Part shown: positions 1-7,956 of the stretch, piece by piece
How the letters are laid out: every line of letters starts with the position of its first letter
Numbering within the stretch: position 1 is the first letter of the stretch
From: an uncultured Desulfobacter sp.
Lineage (GTDB): Bacteria > Desulfobacterota > Desulfobacteria > Desulfobacterales > Desulfobacteraceae
Direction of reading: 5' to 3'
Assembly: GCF_963666145.1 (NCBI RefSeq)
Contig: NZ_OY762614.1
Location: forward strand, 3,896,501-3,960,500
Length of the DNA: 64,000 nucleotides
Translations under genes and position numbers: made by a program
The notes under the pieces: model-generated
The model's database searches: none
The model's input: the letters and a program-made list of their open reading frames with translations, nothing else
What the model was told of the DNA's origin: nothing

Positions 1-1
1 A

Positions 2-202
2 AGAAATTTCATAGTGGATATTTTTTTCATTGCCAAGCACAAAAGACGCCGAATCATCAATGTGAACAACCGCACCAAGTGTATCACCTGTGAAATTTAG
101 ATAACTGATTTTTTCCTTTTGGGTAACCGTTTCATTGAGCCCGCATCCGCAAAGGATCATGACAGTCACGACGCAAATTATGAATAACGTTTTATGGATC
201 AT
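2..202 (-). CDS. Small lipoprotein, N-terminal part (cut by window edge)
   Basis: The reading frame starts at an ATG at 202 preceded by an AGGGA ribosome site and runs off the left edge of the window, so only about 67 residues are visible. A hydrophobic signal segment ends in LCGC, which fits a lipobox, so the mature protein is probably a lipid-anchored outer or inner membrane protein. It lies 18 bp downstream of the CsgG-like lipoprotein gene on the same strand and is probably its operon partner. No family could be named; the start of the mature part (ISYLNFTGDTLGAVVHID) resembles small PEGA-like or beta-sandwich domains, but this is only an impression. Confidence 0.6.
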   Translation of the reverse strand, partial: MIHKTLFIICVVTVMILCGCGLNETVTQKEKISYLNFTGDTLGAVVHIDDSASFVLGNEKNIHYEIS

Positions 203-220
203 TTTTATTTTTCCCTATAT

Positions 221-1201
221 TTAATTTTCTTGAACATACAAACTGCTAAAGTCGCCGGAACGGATGAAAGCGCTGAAATCTCCTTGGATGATTTTGCAAA
301 AAGAGACTTCCGCTTCCGGGCGGTCTCCCGCCGAAGAAACGGTTTGAATTTTCCCTATCGTCTTTCCTGGCAGGGTAATCATCATATTGGTCTGGGGGTT
401 TTTAACCTTTTTCCCCTCTTGTATTACGTTAAAAATGTCCCCTGCTTTTATTTTCTGGGATGTCCCGCCGCTGATAATCAGTAAGTTTTCCTCGGCACCA
501 AGAATGTAGGATCGCCAGGGCCGATCAAGCAGATTTTCAATGATATTTGAAGATAGATTTGTAATAGCCGCATCAAGCGCTTTGTCGTTGATGGATGAAT
601 CGTATCCGGCTCTTTCGCCGACACCGAAAACCGACCCTGATTCCGTGGACGCTTCTCCTTCCCCTTCTTCAGAATAAATGATTTCTCCGGTTCTTACATC
701 TATCAAACGGATATGAACCTTGGCAAAAGCAACTTGTCGCCTGGTTCGGCTGAAGATGCCCACCTTGCCCTGATCTTTTCTGCCAAATTCAGTCACGGAC
801 CCGATGATCAGATAGTCAGCCATATTTTTCAGCGGCCCTATCTCCTCCATTTGTAATTCTTTTGTGATTTTGTCTAAGTCGGCCCGTTCAATGAGAATAA
901 ATTTGTCTGTTTCAACGAGTTTTGAAGATAGGATGTCAACCGCTTGTTTACCTATACGATCATTTTTATTGTCTAAGAAAAAACTCTGACCGTATTTTGT
1001 TTCATTGGAAAATCTTGCTATCGCCACTTTTCTTTTCAAACGTGTTTTGCTGCTCTCCACGTTTTTTTCTTGCTGGAGTGTTGGGCTGACTTTGGGTGCC
1101 TCTTTAATCTTCTTTATTTGCGTTTTTTCAACCGTGGCACAAGATGTCAAAAAGATCATTGCGGTAAGGAGTATACATAGAATCGGCCATCTCTTTTTCA
1201 T
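221..1201 (-). CDS. CsgG/HfaB-family lipoprotein
   Basis: This is a 326-residue protein with a signal peptide ending in the lipobox LTSC (about residue 21), followed by a CsgG-type domain: KVAIARFSNETKYG, a helix with GKQAVDILSSKLVETDKFILIERADLDKI, and ADYLIIGSVTEFG. CsgG family proteins are outer-membrane lipoproteins; the archetype forms the curli secretion pore, but many homologues lack curli genes nearby. No curlin, CsgE or CsgF is present here, so a curli role is not supported. The C-terminal part (residues about 235-326) looks like an extra beta-rich domain. It is followed by a second lipoprotein gene on the same strand. Confidence 0.8.
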   Translation of the reverse strand: MKKRWPILCILLTAMIFLTSCATVEKTQIKKIKEAPKVSPTLQQEKNVESSKTRLKRKVAIARFSNETKYGQSFFLDNKNDRIGKQAVDILSSKLVETDKFILIERADLDKITKELQMEEIGPLKNMADYLIIGSVTEFGRKDQGKVGIFSRTRRQVAFAKVHIRLIDVRTGEIIYSEEGEGEASTESGSVFGVGERAGYDSSINDKALDAAITNLSSNIIENLLDRPWRSYILGAEENLLIISGGTSQKIKAGDIFNVIQEGKKVKNPQTNMMITLPGKTIGKIQTVSSAGDRPEAEVSFCKIIQGDFSAFIRSGDFSSLYVQEN

Positions 1202-1466
1202 TTAAAATCACCTTTCATAAAAAGTTGATCAATATCAAGTCATGCTTTGTCTACTTTGTAAGAATTCGCTTAGGGCATATCACAGCAAATTTTTTAATTC
1301 AATCTCTGCCGTTAATTAAACCTATCTGAAGGCATTTATAGCTCTGTTTAGAAGGCGTTGCCGAGTTTTAGACACCCACCATGTAAAAACATACTCTTGA
1401 CTTAATATAGAAATGATATAGATTAAAGTTGGTATTGATTCATATTAAAAGGTATCAAATCGTATT

Positions 1467-2204
1467 ATGAAGATCAGTCAAGAACAAAAAAAAGAGAATC
1501 GATTAAAGTTGATCCGGGCTATGACGGATCTTGTGATTGAAAATAAAGGCCCGGTGACCATGCGGGAAATCGCCCGCAGAGCAGGGGTTGCAGACGCCAC
1601 GATTTACAACTATTTTCCGACCAAAGAAGCGATTTTTTTCGCCTACTATGAGGATCATGTCGCCGAGGTCATTGATCAACTGATGGCCATCGAGACATTC
1701 CATACCTTCAGCCTCCAGGAGCAGCTTCAGACATTGTTTGACACAAGTCTTCGCCTCTACCTGTCGGACCGGGAATTTGTGGCGGCCACATTTAAAACGG
1801 TCTGGCTGGCCGGCAGTGGTGATTTTGCCCGTTTTAAAAGGGTTCGATCCGGTCTGCTGGCTGCCGTTAATGATATTCTCGGTGCGGCTGAGGAAGCCGG
1901 GGAGATTCCGGGGCAGGTGTTTCAGGAACTGACCGGGCAGTTTTTTGCTGATGCATATATTGCCGTTGTCTTGTACTGGGTAGCCGATACGTCTGACAGA
2001 TTTCAAAATACGGATGTGCTGATGGACCAGGGGCTGGATCTGGCCTGCGCCCTTTTAAAAGCCGGTGTGGCCAACAAGTTGTTTGATCTGGCTGTTTTTT
2101 TGTTCAAGCAGCATGTACTGACCCGCATGAGCCGGTTTTCCCCCATGGAAAAATTTGACATCAAATCCAAACGACGGTTCATGGGAGGTCAAAATGATGA
2201 ATAG
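1467..2204 (+). CDS. TetR/AcrR-family transcriptional regulator
   Basis: This is a 245-residue protein with an N-terminal TetR helix-turn-helix (residues about 10-55: MREIARRAGVADATIYNYFPTKEAIFF) followed by a helical ligand-binding domain without recognisable ligand signature. Its last 11 bp overlap the start of the UbiB-like kinase gene, so the two are translationally coupled and the regulator probably controls its own operon. A TTGACT element at about 1396 and the palindrome-like TTGAT/ATCAA arms just before the start are possible promoter and operator elements. Length and helix-turn-helix are typical of the family; the effector cannot be inferred. Confidence 0.85.
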   Translation: MKISQEQKKENRLKLIRAMTDLVIENKGPVTMREIARRAGVADATIYNYFPTKEAIFFAYYEDHVAEVIDQLMAIETFHTFSLQEQLQTLFDTSLRLYLSDREFVAATFKTVWLAGSGDFARFKRVRSGLLAAVNDILGAAEEAGEIPGQVFQELTGQFFADAYIAVVLYWVADTSDRFQNTDVLMDQGLDLACALLKAGVANKLFDLAVFLFKQHVLTRMSRFSPMEKFDIKSKRRFMGGQNDE

Positions 2205-3486
2205 TACCCCCACCACTAAGCTTGGCCGCGCCCTGGCCGGTGGAAAGACTGCCGCCAAAACAGGCGGAGCCTTGCTTGGGTATTACGCCAAACGCCCTTT
2301 TTTATCTTCACAGCGTCGGCAGATTGAACGGACGAAAGCCCAGGAGAAAAGCGCCAGGTCACTTTTTTCCGGCTTGACACTGCTCAAAGGTACTGCCCTT
2401 AAAGTGGCCCAGCAGCTTAGTCTGGAGACGGGTATGCTGCCCGAAGCGGTGTGCCGAGAATTGTCCCGGGCTTACCACCAGGTGCCGCCCATCAATAAGG
2501 CGTTGGTCATAAAAGTGGTTCAAAAGGAATTGGGTGCTGCGCCGGAAGAGTTGTTTGAATCCTTTGATCTGGAGGCGTTTGCTGCGGCCAGTCTCGGTCA
2601 GGTCCACCGGGCGACTGCCGGGGATGGACGGCGTTTGGCCGTTAAAATTCAATATCCGGGCATTGCCCATACCATTGAAAATGACATGGCGCTGGTTCGC
2701 CAGATGCTGCGCCCGCTGGTGTCGGGGCATCAATTGATGCCGGCCCTTGCGGAAGTTACGGCCCGCCTGAAAGAAGAGGTAGATTATCTTCAGGAAGCTG
2801 AGAATATCACTTGTTTTAAAAAACGACTAAACGTGGAGGGCGTTTGCCTGCCTGAAGTCCACAGGGATCTGACGACTCGGTCGGTATTGAGTTTGACCCG
2901 TCTGCCGGGTGTGCCGCTGGACGTCTGGCTGTCCGGCAGTCCAACCCAAAAGGCCAGGCAGATTGTGGCCCGGCGTCTCAACGACATTTTTCTCACAGCA
3001 TTGTACCAATGCCGTGTGATCCACGCCGATCCCAATCCGGGTAATTTTATCATTGATGATGATCTGAATGTGGGATTGGTGGATTTTGGCTGCGTCAAAC
3101 ATCTGGGTCCTGAATTTATCGAGCAGTACCGACAACTTGTGATATCGGCTGCCCATGATGATAAATCCAACCACTATCAAGCCATGATGGATATCGGGAT
3201 GCTGCCGCAAAAGCAGGACGATGAAACAGAATGTGAGATCCGGGCAGTGTCAGATGAGATCTGTAACTGGTTCGGTGCACTCTACCAGTCCGAGTTGTTT
3301 GATTTTGAGGCCCGGCCGGAGTTTATGGCCCAGGGCAAAGCCGTAATGCAGCGGTGTCAGCGTCTTCACCGCCACATCAATGTTCACCCCGACTTTATTT
3401 TTCTGGAGCGCACCCGCTACGGTCTGTTTCGCCTTTTCGATCAGATGGCGGTAAAGATATCGTTTAGAAATCCCTATGAATGGTAA
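2194..3486 (+). CDS. ABC1/UbiB (AarF)-family atypical kinase
   Basis: The likely start is the ATG at 2194, which has GGGAGG 6 bp upstream; a start at 2155 is possible but lies inside the TetR gene. The 430-residue protein shows the hallmarks of the UbiB/ADCK family: the alanine-rich loop AAASLGQVH replacing the P-loop, the lysine motif AVKIQYPG, the catalytic HADPNPGNF and the metal-binding LVDFG. The family has ATPase activity and supports quinone or isoprenoid-lipid metabolism. The usual KxGQ motif appears degenerate here (KVAQ). Co-transcription with a TetR regulator suggests a conditional role in lipid or quinone homeostasis; this is inference. Confidence 0.85.
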   Translation: MMNSTPTTKLGRALAGGKTAAKTGGALLGYYAKRPFLSSQRRQIERTKAQEKSARSLFSGLTLLKGTALKVAQQLSLETGMLPEAVCRELSRAYHQVPPINKALVIKVVQKELGAAPEELFESFDLEAFAAASLGQVHRATAGDGRRLAVKIQYPGIAHTIENDMALVRQMLRPLVSGHQLMPALAEVTARLKEEVDYLQEAENITCFKKRLNVEGVCLPEVHRDLTTRSVLSLTRLPGVPLDVWLSGSPTQKARQIVARRLNDIFLTALYQCRVIHADPNPGNFIIDDDLNVGLVDFGCVKHLGPEFIEQYRQLVISAAHDDKSNHYQAMMDIGMLPQKQDDETECEIRAVSDEICNWFGALYQSELFDFEARPEFMAQGKAVMQRCQRLHRHINVHPDFIFLERTRYGLFRLFDQMAVKISFRNPYEW

Positions 3487-3540
3487 CTCGCTGAATCCAG
3501 ACTTTTTTTGAATCGCTATTTTAACTCAGAGGAGATTTTC

Positions 3541-4044
3541 ATGGACACGGCACTTCAAATCCACTGGCCGGAAATCATGGAGCATTTTGAACAAAGCATT
3601 CGATCCAGCCGGTTTTACACCTTTGCCACCACCACCCCGGAAGGGGAACCTCACATGGCACCCTATGCGTCTTTAATTCTCAACGATGATTGTACCGGAT
3701 ACTACAGCGACGCATTTCCGAACAAAACCAGCCGCAACCTAAAGGCAAACCCGAACGTCTGTATCAGCGCCGTCCGCATGGGTTTTGGGTTCTGGTTCAA
3801 AGCCCTGCTCTCGGGCGGTTTTCCATGCTGGCCCTGCATCCGGCTTTACGGTACGGTCGGTCCGTCCCGGAAAGCTGAGCCCGGCGAGATTGATCGCTGG
3901 CGGCGACACATGAAACCCTATAGATGGATGAAGGGCTACAAACTGCTCTGGGCGGATATCCGGACCGTCCGGGATATTCGGTTCCAACGATTTGAGCCGA
4001 TTCAATTTGGGCGGATGCCCATCGCATCAAATAATCGACTATAG
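3541..4044 (+). CDS. Pyridoxamine 5'-phosphate oxidase-like flavin-binding protein
   Basis: The ATG at 3541 with GAGGAG 6-7 bp upstream is preferred to a TTG at 3508. The 167-residue product begins with a helix followed by the split-barrel signature FYTFATTTPEGEPHMAP and YYSDAFPNKTSRNLKANPNVCIS, typical of FMN-binding split-barrel proteins of the PNPOx-like group. The family includes FMN or F420 enzymes and haem-degrading proteins, so the substrate is unknown. It follows the UbiB-like gene by 54 bp and may belong to the same operon. Confidence 0.7.
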   Translation: MDTALQIHWPEIMEHFEQSIRSSRFYTFATTTPEGEPHMAPYASLILNDDCTGYYSDAFPNKTSRNLKANPNVCISAVRMGFGFWFKALLSGGFPCWPCIRLYGTVGPSRKAEPGEIDRWRRHMKPYRWMKGYKLLWADIRTVRDIRFQRFEPIQFGRMPIASNNRL

Positions 4045-4479
4045 TTTTTAGATGAAAGTGCATGCAAGTTGCTGATTATACGTTAATAGGCTCGGAATTA
4101 TTCAAGCCGGGTTCACTTTAATATTTTTCAAGCCGGGAATTTAAGACACGGAAAAGGTCGGAATACCGTTTAGAATAACAAAGTCGAAACCAGTTCTATC
4201 AACGAACATTTTTTGAGACTCAATAAAAAGGTTTGCCATGTTTCTAAAGCAAGAACACACCGAGCCTTACTTCTGCCATTTTTCACCTTTCTGAAATCAT
4301 TGGAAACGGTTGATCATACCATCAATGCTCGCCTCAGCTTTTCTACATTTCCAGCCTATAAGAGGTGCCAGCAGACATCATTTATATTAAATTTATTCTT
4401 GTGTTTCATTGCCCGGGGTGGTTTATTTCCAATTAAATTGATTCTTTTCATTGTATTTGTATTCAATACGGAGATAATT
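4045..4479. other. Gene-poor stretch with direct repeats
   Basis: I see no convincing gene in this AT-rich stretch, although one frame is open from 4213 into the next gene without a ribosome site or plausible protein features. It carries a direct repeat TTCAAGCCGGG at 4101-4111 and 4127-4137, and a 41-bp block at 4383-4423 that recurs upstream of the small membrane protein gene near 54.5 kb. Confidence 0.5.
4383..4423 (+). repeat. 41-bp upstream block, copy 1
   Basis: This block matches 54440-54480 at 34 of 41 positions (shared core TTTATTCTTG...GGGTGGTT). Both copies lie just upstream of a small membrane-protein gene in low-GC accessory DNA, at 97 and 93 bp from the respective starts. The origin is unknown; it may be a relic of a mobile element or a shared leader. 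Confidence 0.6.
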
Positions 4480-5112
4480 ATGAAATGTTTTAATTTCGAA
4501 AAAAAATGGGAAAAATTTATAGATTCTATTAAAGAAAACACAACTATTTACGCTTTGCTTTTTATAATCCTGCTTTGTGTTTTAATCGGGAGCCTAACCA
4601 TTGATAAAACTATTTATGGTTTAATTGGCGTTGTCTTAGGTTCTCTAATCACCTCTTTTACAACCATATCATCGTCCTCTCAAAATCGAAAAAACCAATT
4701 ACGATTGGCAGCAATCAATGAAAGGCTTAAAGTCCATCAAAAAGCCTATTTTTATTTAAAAAACATAATAGAATTCTCTTCTTCACCTGATATCATGCCT
4801 GACTTTAGTTCAAGTGTTAGTGACTTTTGGAATAACAACTGTTTATATATGACAGCAGACGCAAGAAAGACTTTCTGGGACGCATTCCTTGCCGCTATGA
4901 GCCATTGCGCTCTTATAGAAGAACAATCCAAAATAAACGAAGACGATATCCAAAGAAAAAAAGAAATAAAAGAAGAGTTAAAAAAAGAAAGTGAAAATCT
5001 TACATTAGCAGCCAAAGCAGCTGGCGAAGCTATTATCAGCGGCGTTGAATTGCCGCTGATCAATGAAGAATTTAAAAATCAGGAATCAGGAATCAGGAAT
5101 AAAAAAATATGA
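4480..5112 (+). CDS. Hypothetical membrane protein with cytoplasmic helical domain
   Basis: The ATG at 4480 has a GGAG motif about 6 bp upstream. The 210-residue product has two adjacent membrane segments (about residues 24-45 and 48-68), then a long charged, mostly helical domain with predicted coiled-coil character (KKEIKEELKKESENLTLAA). I do not recognise a family. It overlaps the following zinc-ribbon gene by 4 bp (ATGA), so both are coupled. The codon use is markedly more AT-rich than in the flanking metabolic genes, which suggests acquisition by transfer. Confidence 0.6.
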   Translation: MKCFNFEKKWEKFIDSIKENTTIYALLFIILLCVLIGSLTIDKTIYGLIGVVLGSLITSFTTISSSSQNRKNQLRLAAINERLKVHQKAYFYLKNIIEFSSSPDIMPDFSSSVSDFWNNNCLYMTADARKTFWDAFLAAMSHCALIEEQSKINEDDIQRKKEIKEELKKESENLTLAAKAAGEAIISGVELPLINEEFKNQESGIRNKKI

Positions 5113-5393
5113 CATTAATCTCATGTAATGAATGCGGAAATAAAGTATCTGAAAAAGCTGCATCATGCCCCAATTGTGGGGCGCCTATTTCAGTCAGTCA
5201 AACTGTAACCATCAATCCCAAATCTAAGGTCAAAGTAACTAGACCTGGACTTAAATGGGAAGCTGCAGGTTTTATCCTCATTGCTATAAGCATTTTCAAG
5301 ATTACAGCCGAAGTTATTCGAGACAAGGGTTACATAGGGATTGTCATGTTTTTGGTGGGCCTAGTTCTGTTTCTTATTGGCCGCTTCAAATAG
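5109..5393 (+). CDS. Zinc-ribbon membrane protein
   Basis: This 94-residue protein starts with a zinc ribbon (CNECGNKVSEKAASCPNCG, ligands as two CxxC pairs) and ends with two hydrophobic segments (residues about 50-68 and 75-92). This zinc_ribbon plus membrane layout is common among small bacterial proteins of unknown function. It is coupled by a 4-bp overlap to the upstream membrane protein, and the next small gene follows within 12 bp, giving a small operon of unknown role. Confidence 0.65.
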   Translation: MTLISCNECGNKVSEKAASCPNCGAPISVSQTVTINPKSKVKVTRPGLKWEAAGFILIAISIFKITAEVIRDKGYIGIVMFLVGLVLFLIGRFK

Positions 5394-5404
5394 AAAGGAT
5401 GATT

Positions 5405-5668
5405 ATGCATTTCAAGACGTTTATATTTTACCGCCATGACGGCAAAATTTTCATTAAATGCAAAAAATGCGACGCTCCAGAAGTCGATTTTTACAACCAA
5501 GGTGAAAAGAAAATTTATGGAGGGAGGGGCTGGATGAATTCCATCAATGATTGTCGTTCAGACATCGACTTAAATTGTTATACCTGCGCAAATACGGAAA
5601 TTGCGGAAGGTGTTGATATGTTATTTTTGGGGGATCGAGTTAATCCTAAGAAGAGTACCGAGATGTAA
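5405..5668 (+). CDS. Small protein with two CxxC pairs, unknown function
   Basis: The ATG at 5405 with GAAAGGA upstream is chosen; an ATG at 5399 is also possible. The 87-residue product contains CKKC near residue 17 and CYTC near residue 58, a spacing that would allow a single zinc site. No family is recognised. It is the third gene of the small low-GC operon that begins at 4480. Confidence 0.5.
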   Translation: MHFKTFIFYRHDGKIFIKCKKCDAPEVDFYNQGEKKIYGGRGWMNSINDCRSDIDLNCYTCANTEIAEGVDMLFLGDRVNPKKSTEM

Positions 5669-5730
5669 ATTTTATTGGGCATCTCTCTTAATGAAAAACT
5701 ATTCTTATACGCATGGTTTAAGGAGGGTGT

Positions 5731-6189
5731 ATGGATCATCAAAAATTATCTGGATTTTGTATGAAAATTCGAAAGTATTTAGAAAATACACCCAAATGTG
5801 ATTATAAAACCGTCTCATCATCGTTAGGTGTTACGGATTTCCCCGGCGGTTGCTGTGATGATACATCCCAAGTATTAGCAACTTTAATTTATGATGAATT
5901 TAAAGTTATATCTAAATTATTTCGTGGCAATTCATTCAAAGGTCATCCAGATATTAAAACTCATGTATGGCTTGAAGTTGAAGGTCTCATTGTAGACATA
6001 ACTCTTGACCAGTTTAACGAATATGATTCGAACTATAATTTTCCCCCCGTGTATGTGGGGAAGAAGCTAAGCTTCTATAACAAATTTGAAATTACCGTAA
6101 AAGATGATGGGCGTCACTACAGCGGATGTGCTAAGGAAGCACTTAAAGGAATCTATGCAAAGATAAAGAACGATATCAAATGCATTTAA
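5731..6189 (+). CDS. Putative transglutaminase-like/papain-fold small protein
   Basis: A strong AAGGAGGG site precedes the ATG at 5731. The 152-residue protein has a Cys-His-Asp order typical of transglutaminase-like or McjB-like cysteine proteases: GGCCDDTSQVLATL (Cys41 or Cys42 at the start of a helix), THVWLEVEG (His78) and IVDIT (Asp89). The family can be hydrolytic or transferase-like; no substrate is evident. It sits last in a low-GC accessory cluster of small genes. The assignment rests on motif spacing only. Confidence 0.5.
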   Translation: MDHQKLSGFCMKIRKYLENTPKCDYKTVSSSLGVTDFPGGCCDDTSQVLATLIYDEFKVISKLFRGNSFKGHPDIKTHVWLEVEGLIVDITLDQFNEYDSNYNFPPVYVGKKLSFYNKFEITVKDDGRHYSGCAKEALKGIYAKIKNDIKCI

Positions 6190-6572
6190 CATAATTTTCT
6201 CAACCATCACATTGTCACCAAGAATCAATTTCATAGAACATACTCCTGCCTCAGATTAAATCCTGAGCAAGGTGAGCATTGTGTCTATCAATGTGGTGTG
6301 TAACTCTTGGCAGTAAAGGCGTTGACTATTTTTGTTATTGAATACGGCTTTCAGATAGGCTTGAGCGTGCCTGTATACCATTATTGTGGACCTTGGTATT
6401 ACTTGCTTTTGTCATGGATATTACATGTTGTTTTGATTTGGCAATTGGTCGAATTTGGCAACCTTTTCCAATGGTGCCCTGCCTCAGGAAATGTGGAGGA
6501 CTCCATTTAAACGCTCCTGCTGGTCCAAATTGAAAATAGGCAGTTTCGAAGGGCTGCTCAAAATACCCCAAA
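6190..6572. other. Gene-poor accessory DNA
   Basis: This stretch has an open frame on the plus strand (6307-6510) with no ribosome site or recognisable product, and a minus-strand frame with no family resemblance. It probably contains decayed mobile or accessory sequence next to the IS66 relic. I see no clear regulatory element in it. Confidence 0.4.
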
Positions 6573-6833
6573 TTACGAGAGTGCGCTGAGATTTTGCAAA
6601 AGGTTGACAATCTTTTTTGTATTTTCAATTGCAAGCCCTTCATCTTGCTTAGATTGCAAACGATCTTCCCATTCCTGTAAGAAATTACGACGCTGGTTAG
6701 ATAAAGATGACGTGCCGGTTTTTTGAGCAAGTATAGCGTCGAAATCACATAACTCGGGTTGAAAAGATAGAAGTGCATGTGTCTTGAGTGAAATATGATT
6801 ATTATCATATAATTCTTGACTCATTTGAGCCAT
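6573..6833 (-). CDS. Hypothetical protein next to the IS66 left end
   Basis: This open frame encodes about 86 residues if it starts at the ATG at 6833; a GAAAGGA motif lies about 10 bp upstream. The frame continues upstream into the IS66 end at about 6850, so the gene could equally be the 3' remnant of a longer gene cut by the insertion. The product is helical and charged with no recognised domain. Confidence that it is expressed is low. Confidence 0.3.
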   Translation of the reverse strand: MAQMSQELYDNNHISLKTHALLSFQPELCDFDAILAQKTGTSSLSNQRRNFLQEWEDRLQSKQDEGLAIENTKKIVNLLQNLSALS

Positions 6834-6924
6834 TTCTTCGTGTCCTTTCGGTAAGCCAGCGTGAAAGACCCAGTCCCGGGTGATATTATCGGTTCCAACT
6901 TGAACGTTGCTAATGGAGGGACCG

Positions 6925-7347
6925 ATGAACAAACAATTATTGACCGCAGAACAATCAATCTCATTAGAAAAAGTCCAGCAGCTTTTTGCAAACTGGCGAA
7001 ATAACAGAACCGGAAGGTCCAGGATACCGGATAATTTATGGCAGGCAGCTGCAGACCTTCACCATACTCAAGGGATGAGCATAAATAAGATTGCCCACAG
7101 TTTACGGCTCAATCATACTGCATTAAAAGAAAAGATTTTTGATGCCACTCATTGTACCGCAGTCGATTCTCCTGAAGTAGGCGATGAATCCCCCCTGTTT
7201 ATAGAGATCACTCCAGCGCCGGAAGATACCAACTGTGTAATAGAAATGGAGAACCCGGCCGGTTTTAAAATGCGTATGTGTTTTAAAGGTCATGCAGACC
7301 CGGCAGTGATCAGCCTTGGTAAATATTTACTGGCGGGTGTCCCATGA
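6925..7347 (+). CDS. tnpA: IS66-family accessory protein TnpA
   Basis: The ATG at 6925 has GGAGGG upstream. The 140-residue protein contains a helix-turn-helix region (MSINKIAHSLRLNHTALKEK) preceded by WRNNRTGRSRIPDNLWQAA, as seen in IS66 Orf1/TnpA proteins. It precedes tnpB with a 4-bp overlap, the usual IS66 arrangement. TnpA is an accessory DNA-binding protein of the transposition system. The gene appears intact although the element is truncated. Confidence 0.8.
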   Translation: MNKQLLTAEQSISLEKVQQLFANWRNNRTGRSRIPDNLWQAAADLHHTQGMSINKIAHSLRLNHTALKEKIFDATHCTAVDSPEVGDESPLFIEITPAPEDTNCVIEMENPAGFKMRMCFKGHADPAVISLGKYLLAGVP

Positions 7348-7691
7348 TCCAAATCACACCGCAAATGCGGATAATGCTGGCAGTAACGCCTGCTGATTTT
7401 CGAAAGGGGATCGACGGCCTGGCAGCTGTTTGTCGTAAGGTGTTAAAACAAAATCCTTTTTCCGGATATGTCTTTGTTTTCAGAAACAAACCAGGCACTG
7501 CCCTGAAGATATTAATATATGATGGCCAGGGCTTCTGGCTTTGTCAAAAAAGATTGAGTAAGGGGCGTTTTAAATGGTGGCCTAAAAAGGGAGGTGATGA
7601 AATTCACCCATTGGCTGCACATGAATTACAGATGTTGATATGGAACGGAAATCCTCAAAAAAACAATGTATTTTTGTGGAAAAAAATCTAG
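7344..7691 (+). CDS. tnpB: IS66-family accessory protein TnpB
   Basis: This 115-residue product is a clear IS66 Orf2/TnpB: it has the family signature VTPADFRKGIDGLAAVCRKVL, then GYVFVFRNKPGTALKILIYDGQGFWLCQKRLSKGRFKWW. The start overlaps the tnpA stop (ATGA). Its biochemical role in IS66 transposition is not established, but it is required in studied members. The gene is full length. Confidence 0.9.
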   Translation: MIQITPQMRIMLAVTPADFRKGIDGLAAVCRKVLKQNPFSGYVFVFRNKPGTALKILIYDGQGFWLCQKRLSKGRFKWWPKKGGDEIHPLAAHELQMLIWNGNPQKNNVFLWKKI

Positions 7692-7723
7692 ACATTAGAG
7701 CTTAAATGTGATAGCACATTTTC

Positions 7724-7937
7724 ATGTCAAGAACGATGGACATAAAGCAGGACGAGCTTGACGCGCTCCTTGAGCGGGTAAGATCAAATGAACTGCAGGA
7801 CGGCGACTATGAGTTGATCAAAGGATTGGTTGAAACCGTTGCCTATTTGAATACGTTGTCCAATGAAAAAGCAGCATCCATTAAACGGTTATTAAAAATG
7901 GTATTCGGCGATAAGACCGAAAAGAAGAAAAAGCTGG
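7724..7937 (+). pseudogene. tnpC: IS66 transposase TnpC, N-terminal fragment
   Basis: Only the N-terminal coiled-coil region of an IS66 transposase remains (ELDALLERVRSNELQDGDYE, then a helical stretch ending near VFGDKTEKKKKL). The frame runs on to 8083, but everything after 7937 belongs to the adjoining insertion sequence. The zinc-binding and DDE domains are missing, so no active transposase can be made. Confidence 0.8.
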
Positions 7938-7956
7938 TTATAACGGATTTGGGGGA
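7938..7956 (+). repeat. IS left terminal inverted repeat
   Basis: TTATAACGGATTTGGGGGA; an exact inverted copy lies at 9287-9305. It includes the stop codon of the transposase gene. Confidence 0.9.

Larger units (their letters stand above)
6851..7937 (+). mobile_element. IS66-family element, right part missing
   Basis: The element probably begins at 6851, where GTAAGCCAGC resembles the GTAAGC terminus typical of IS66-family inverted repeats. It carries intact tnpA and tnpB and only the first about 71 codons of tnpC, which stop at the inverted repeat of the adjoining insertion sequence at 7938. The DDE transposase domain and the right inverted repeat are absent from the window, so the element cannot move by itself. 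Confidence 0.7.

Noticed and set aside
6307..6510. 67-codon plus-strand frame before the IS66 element
   Set aside because: TTG start without ribosome site; hydrophobic composition arises in AT-rich decayed DNA.
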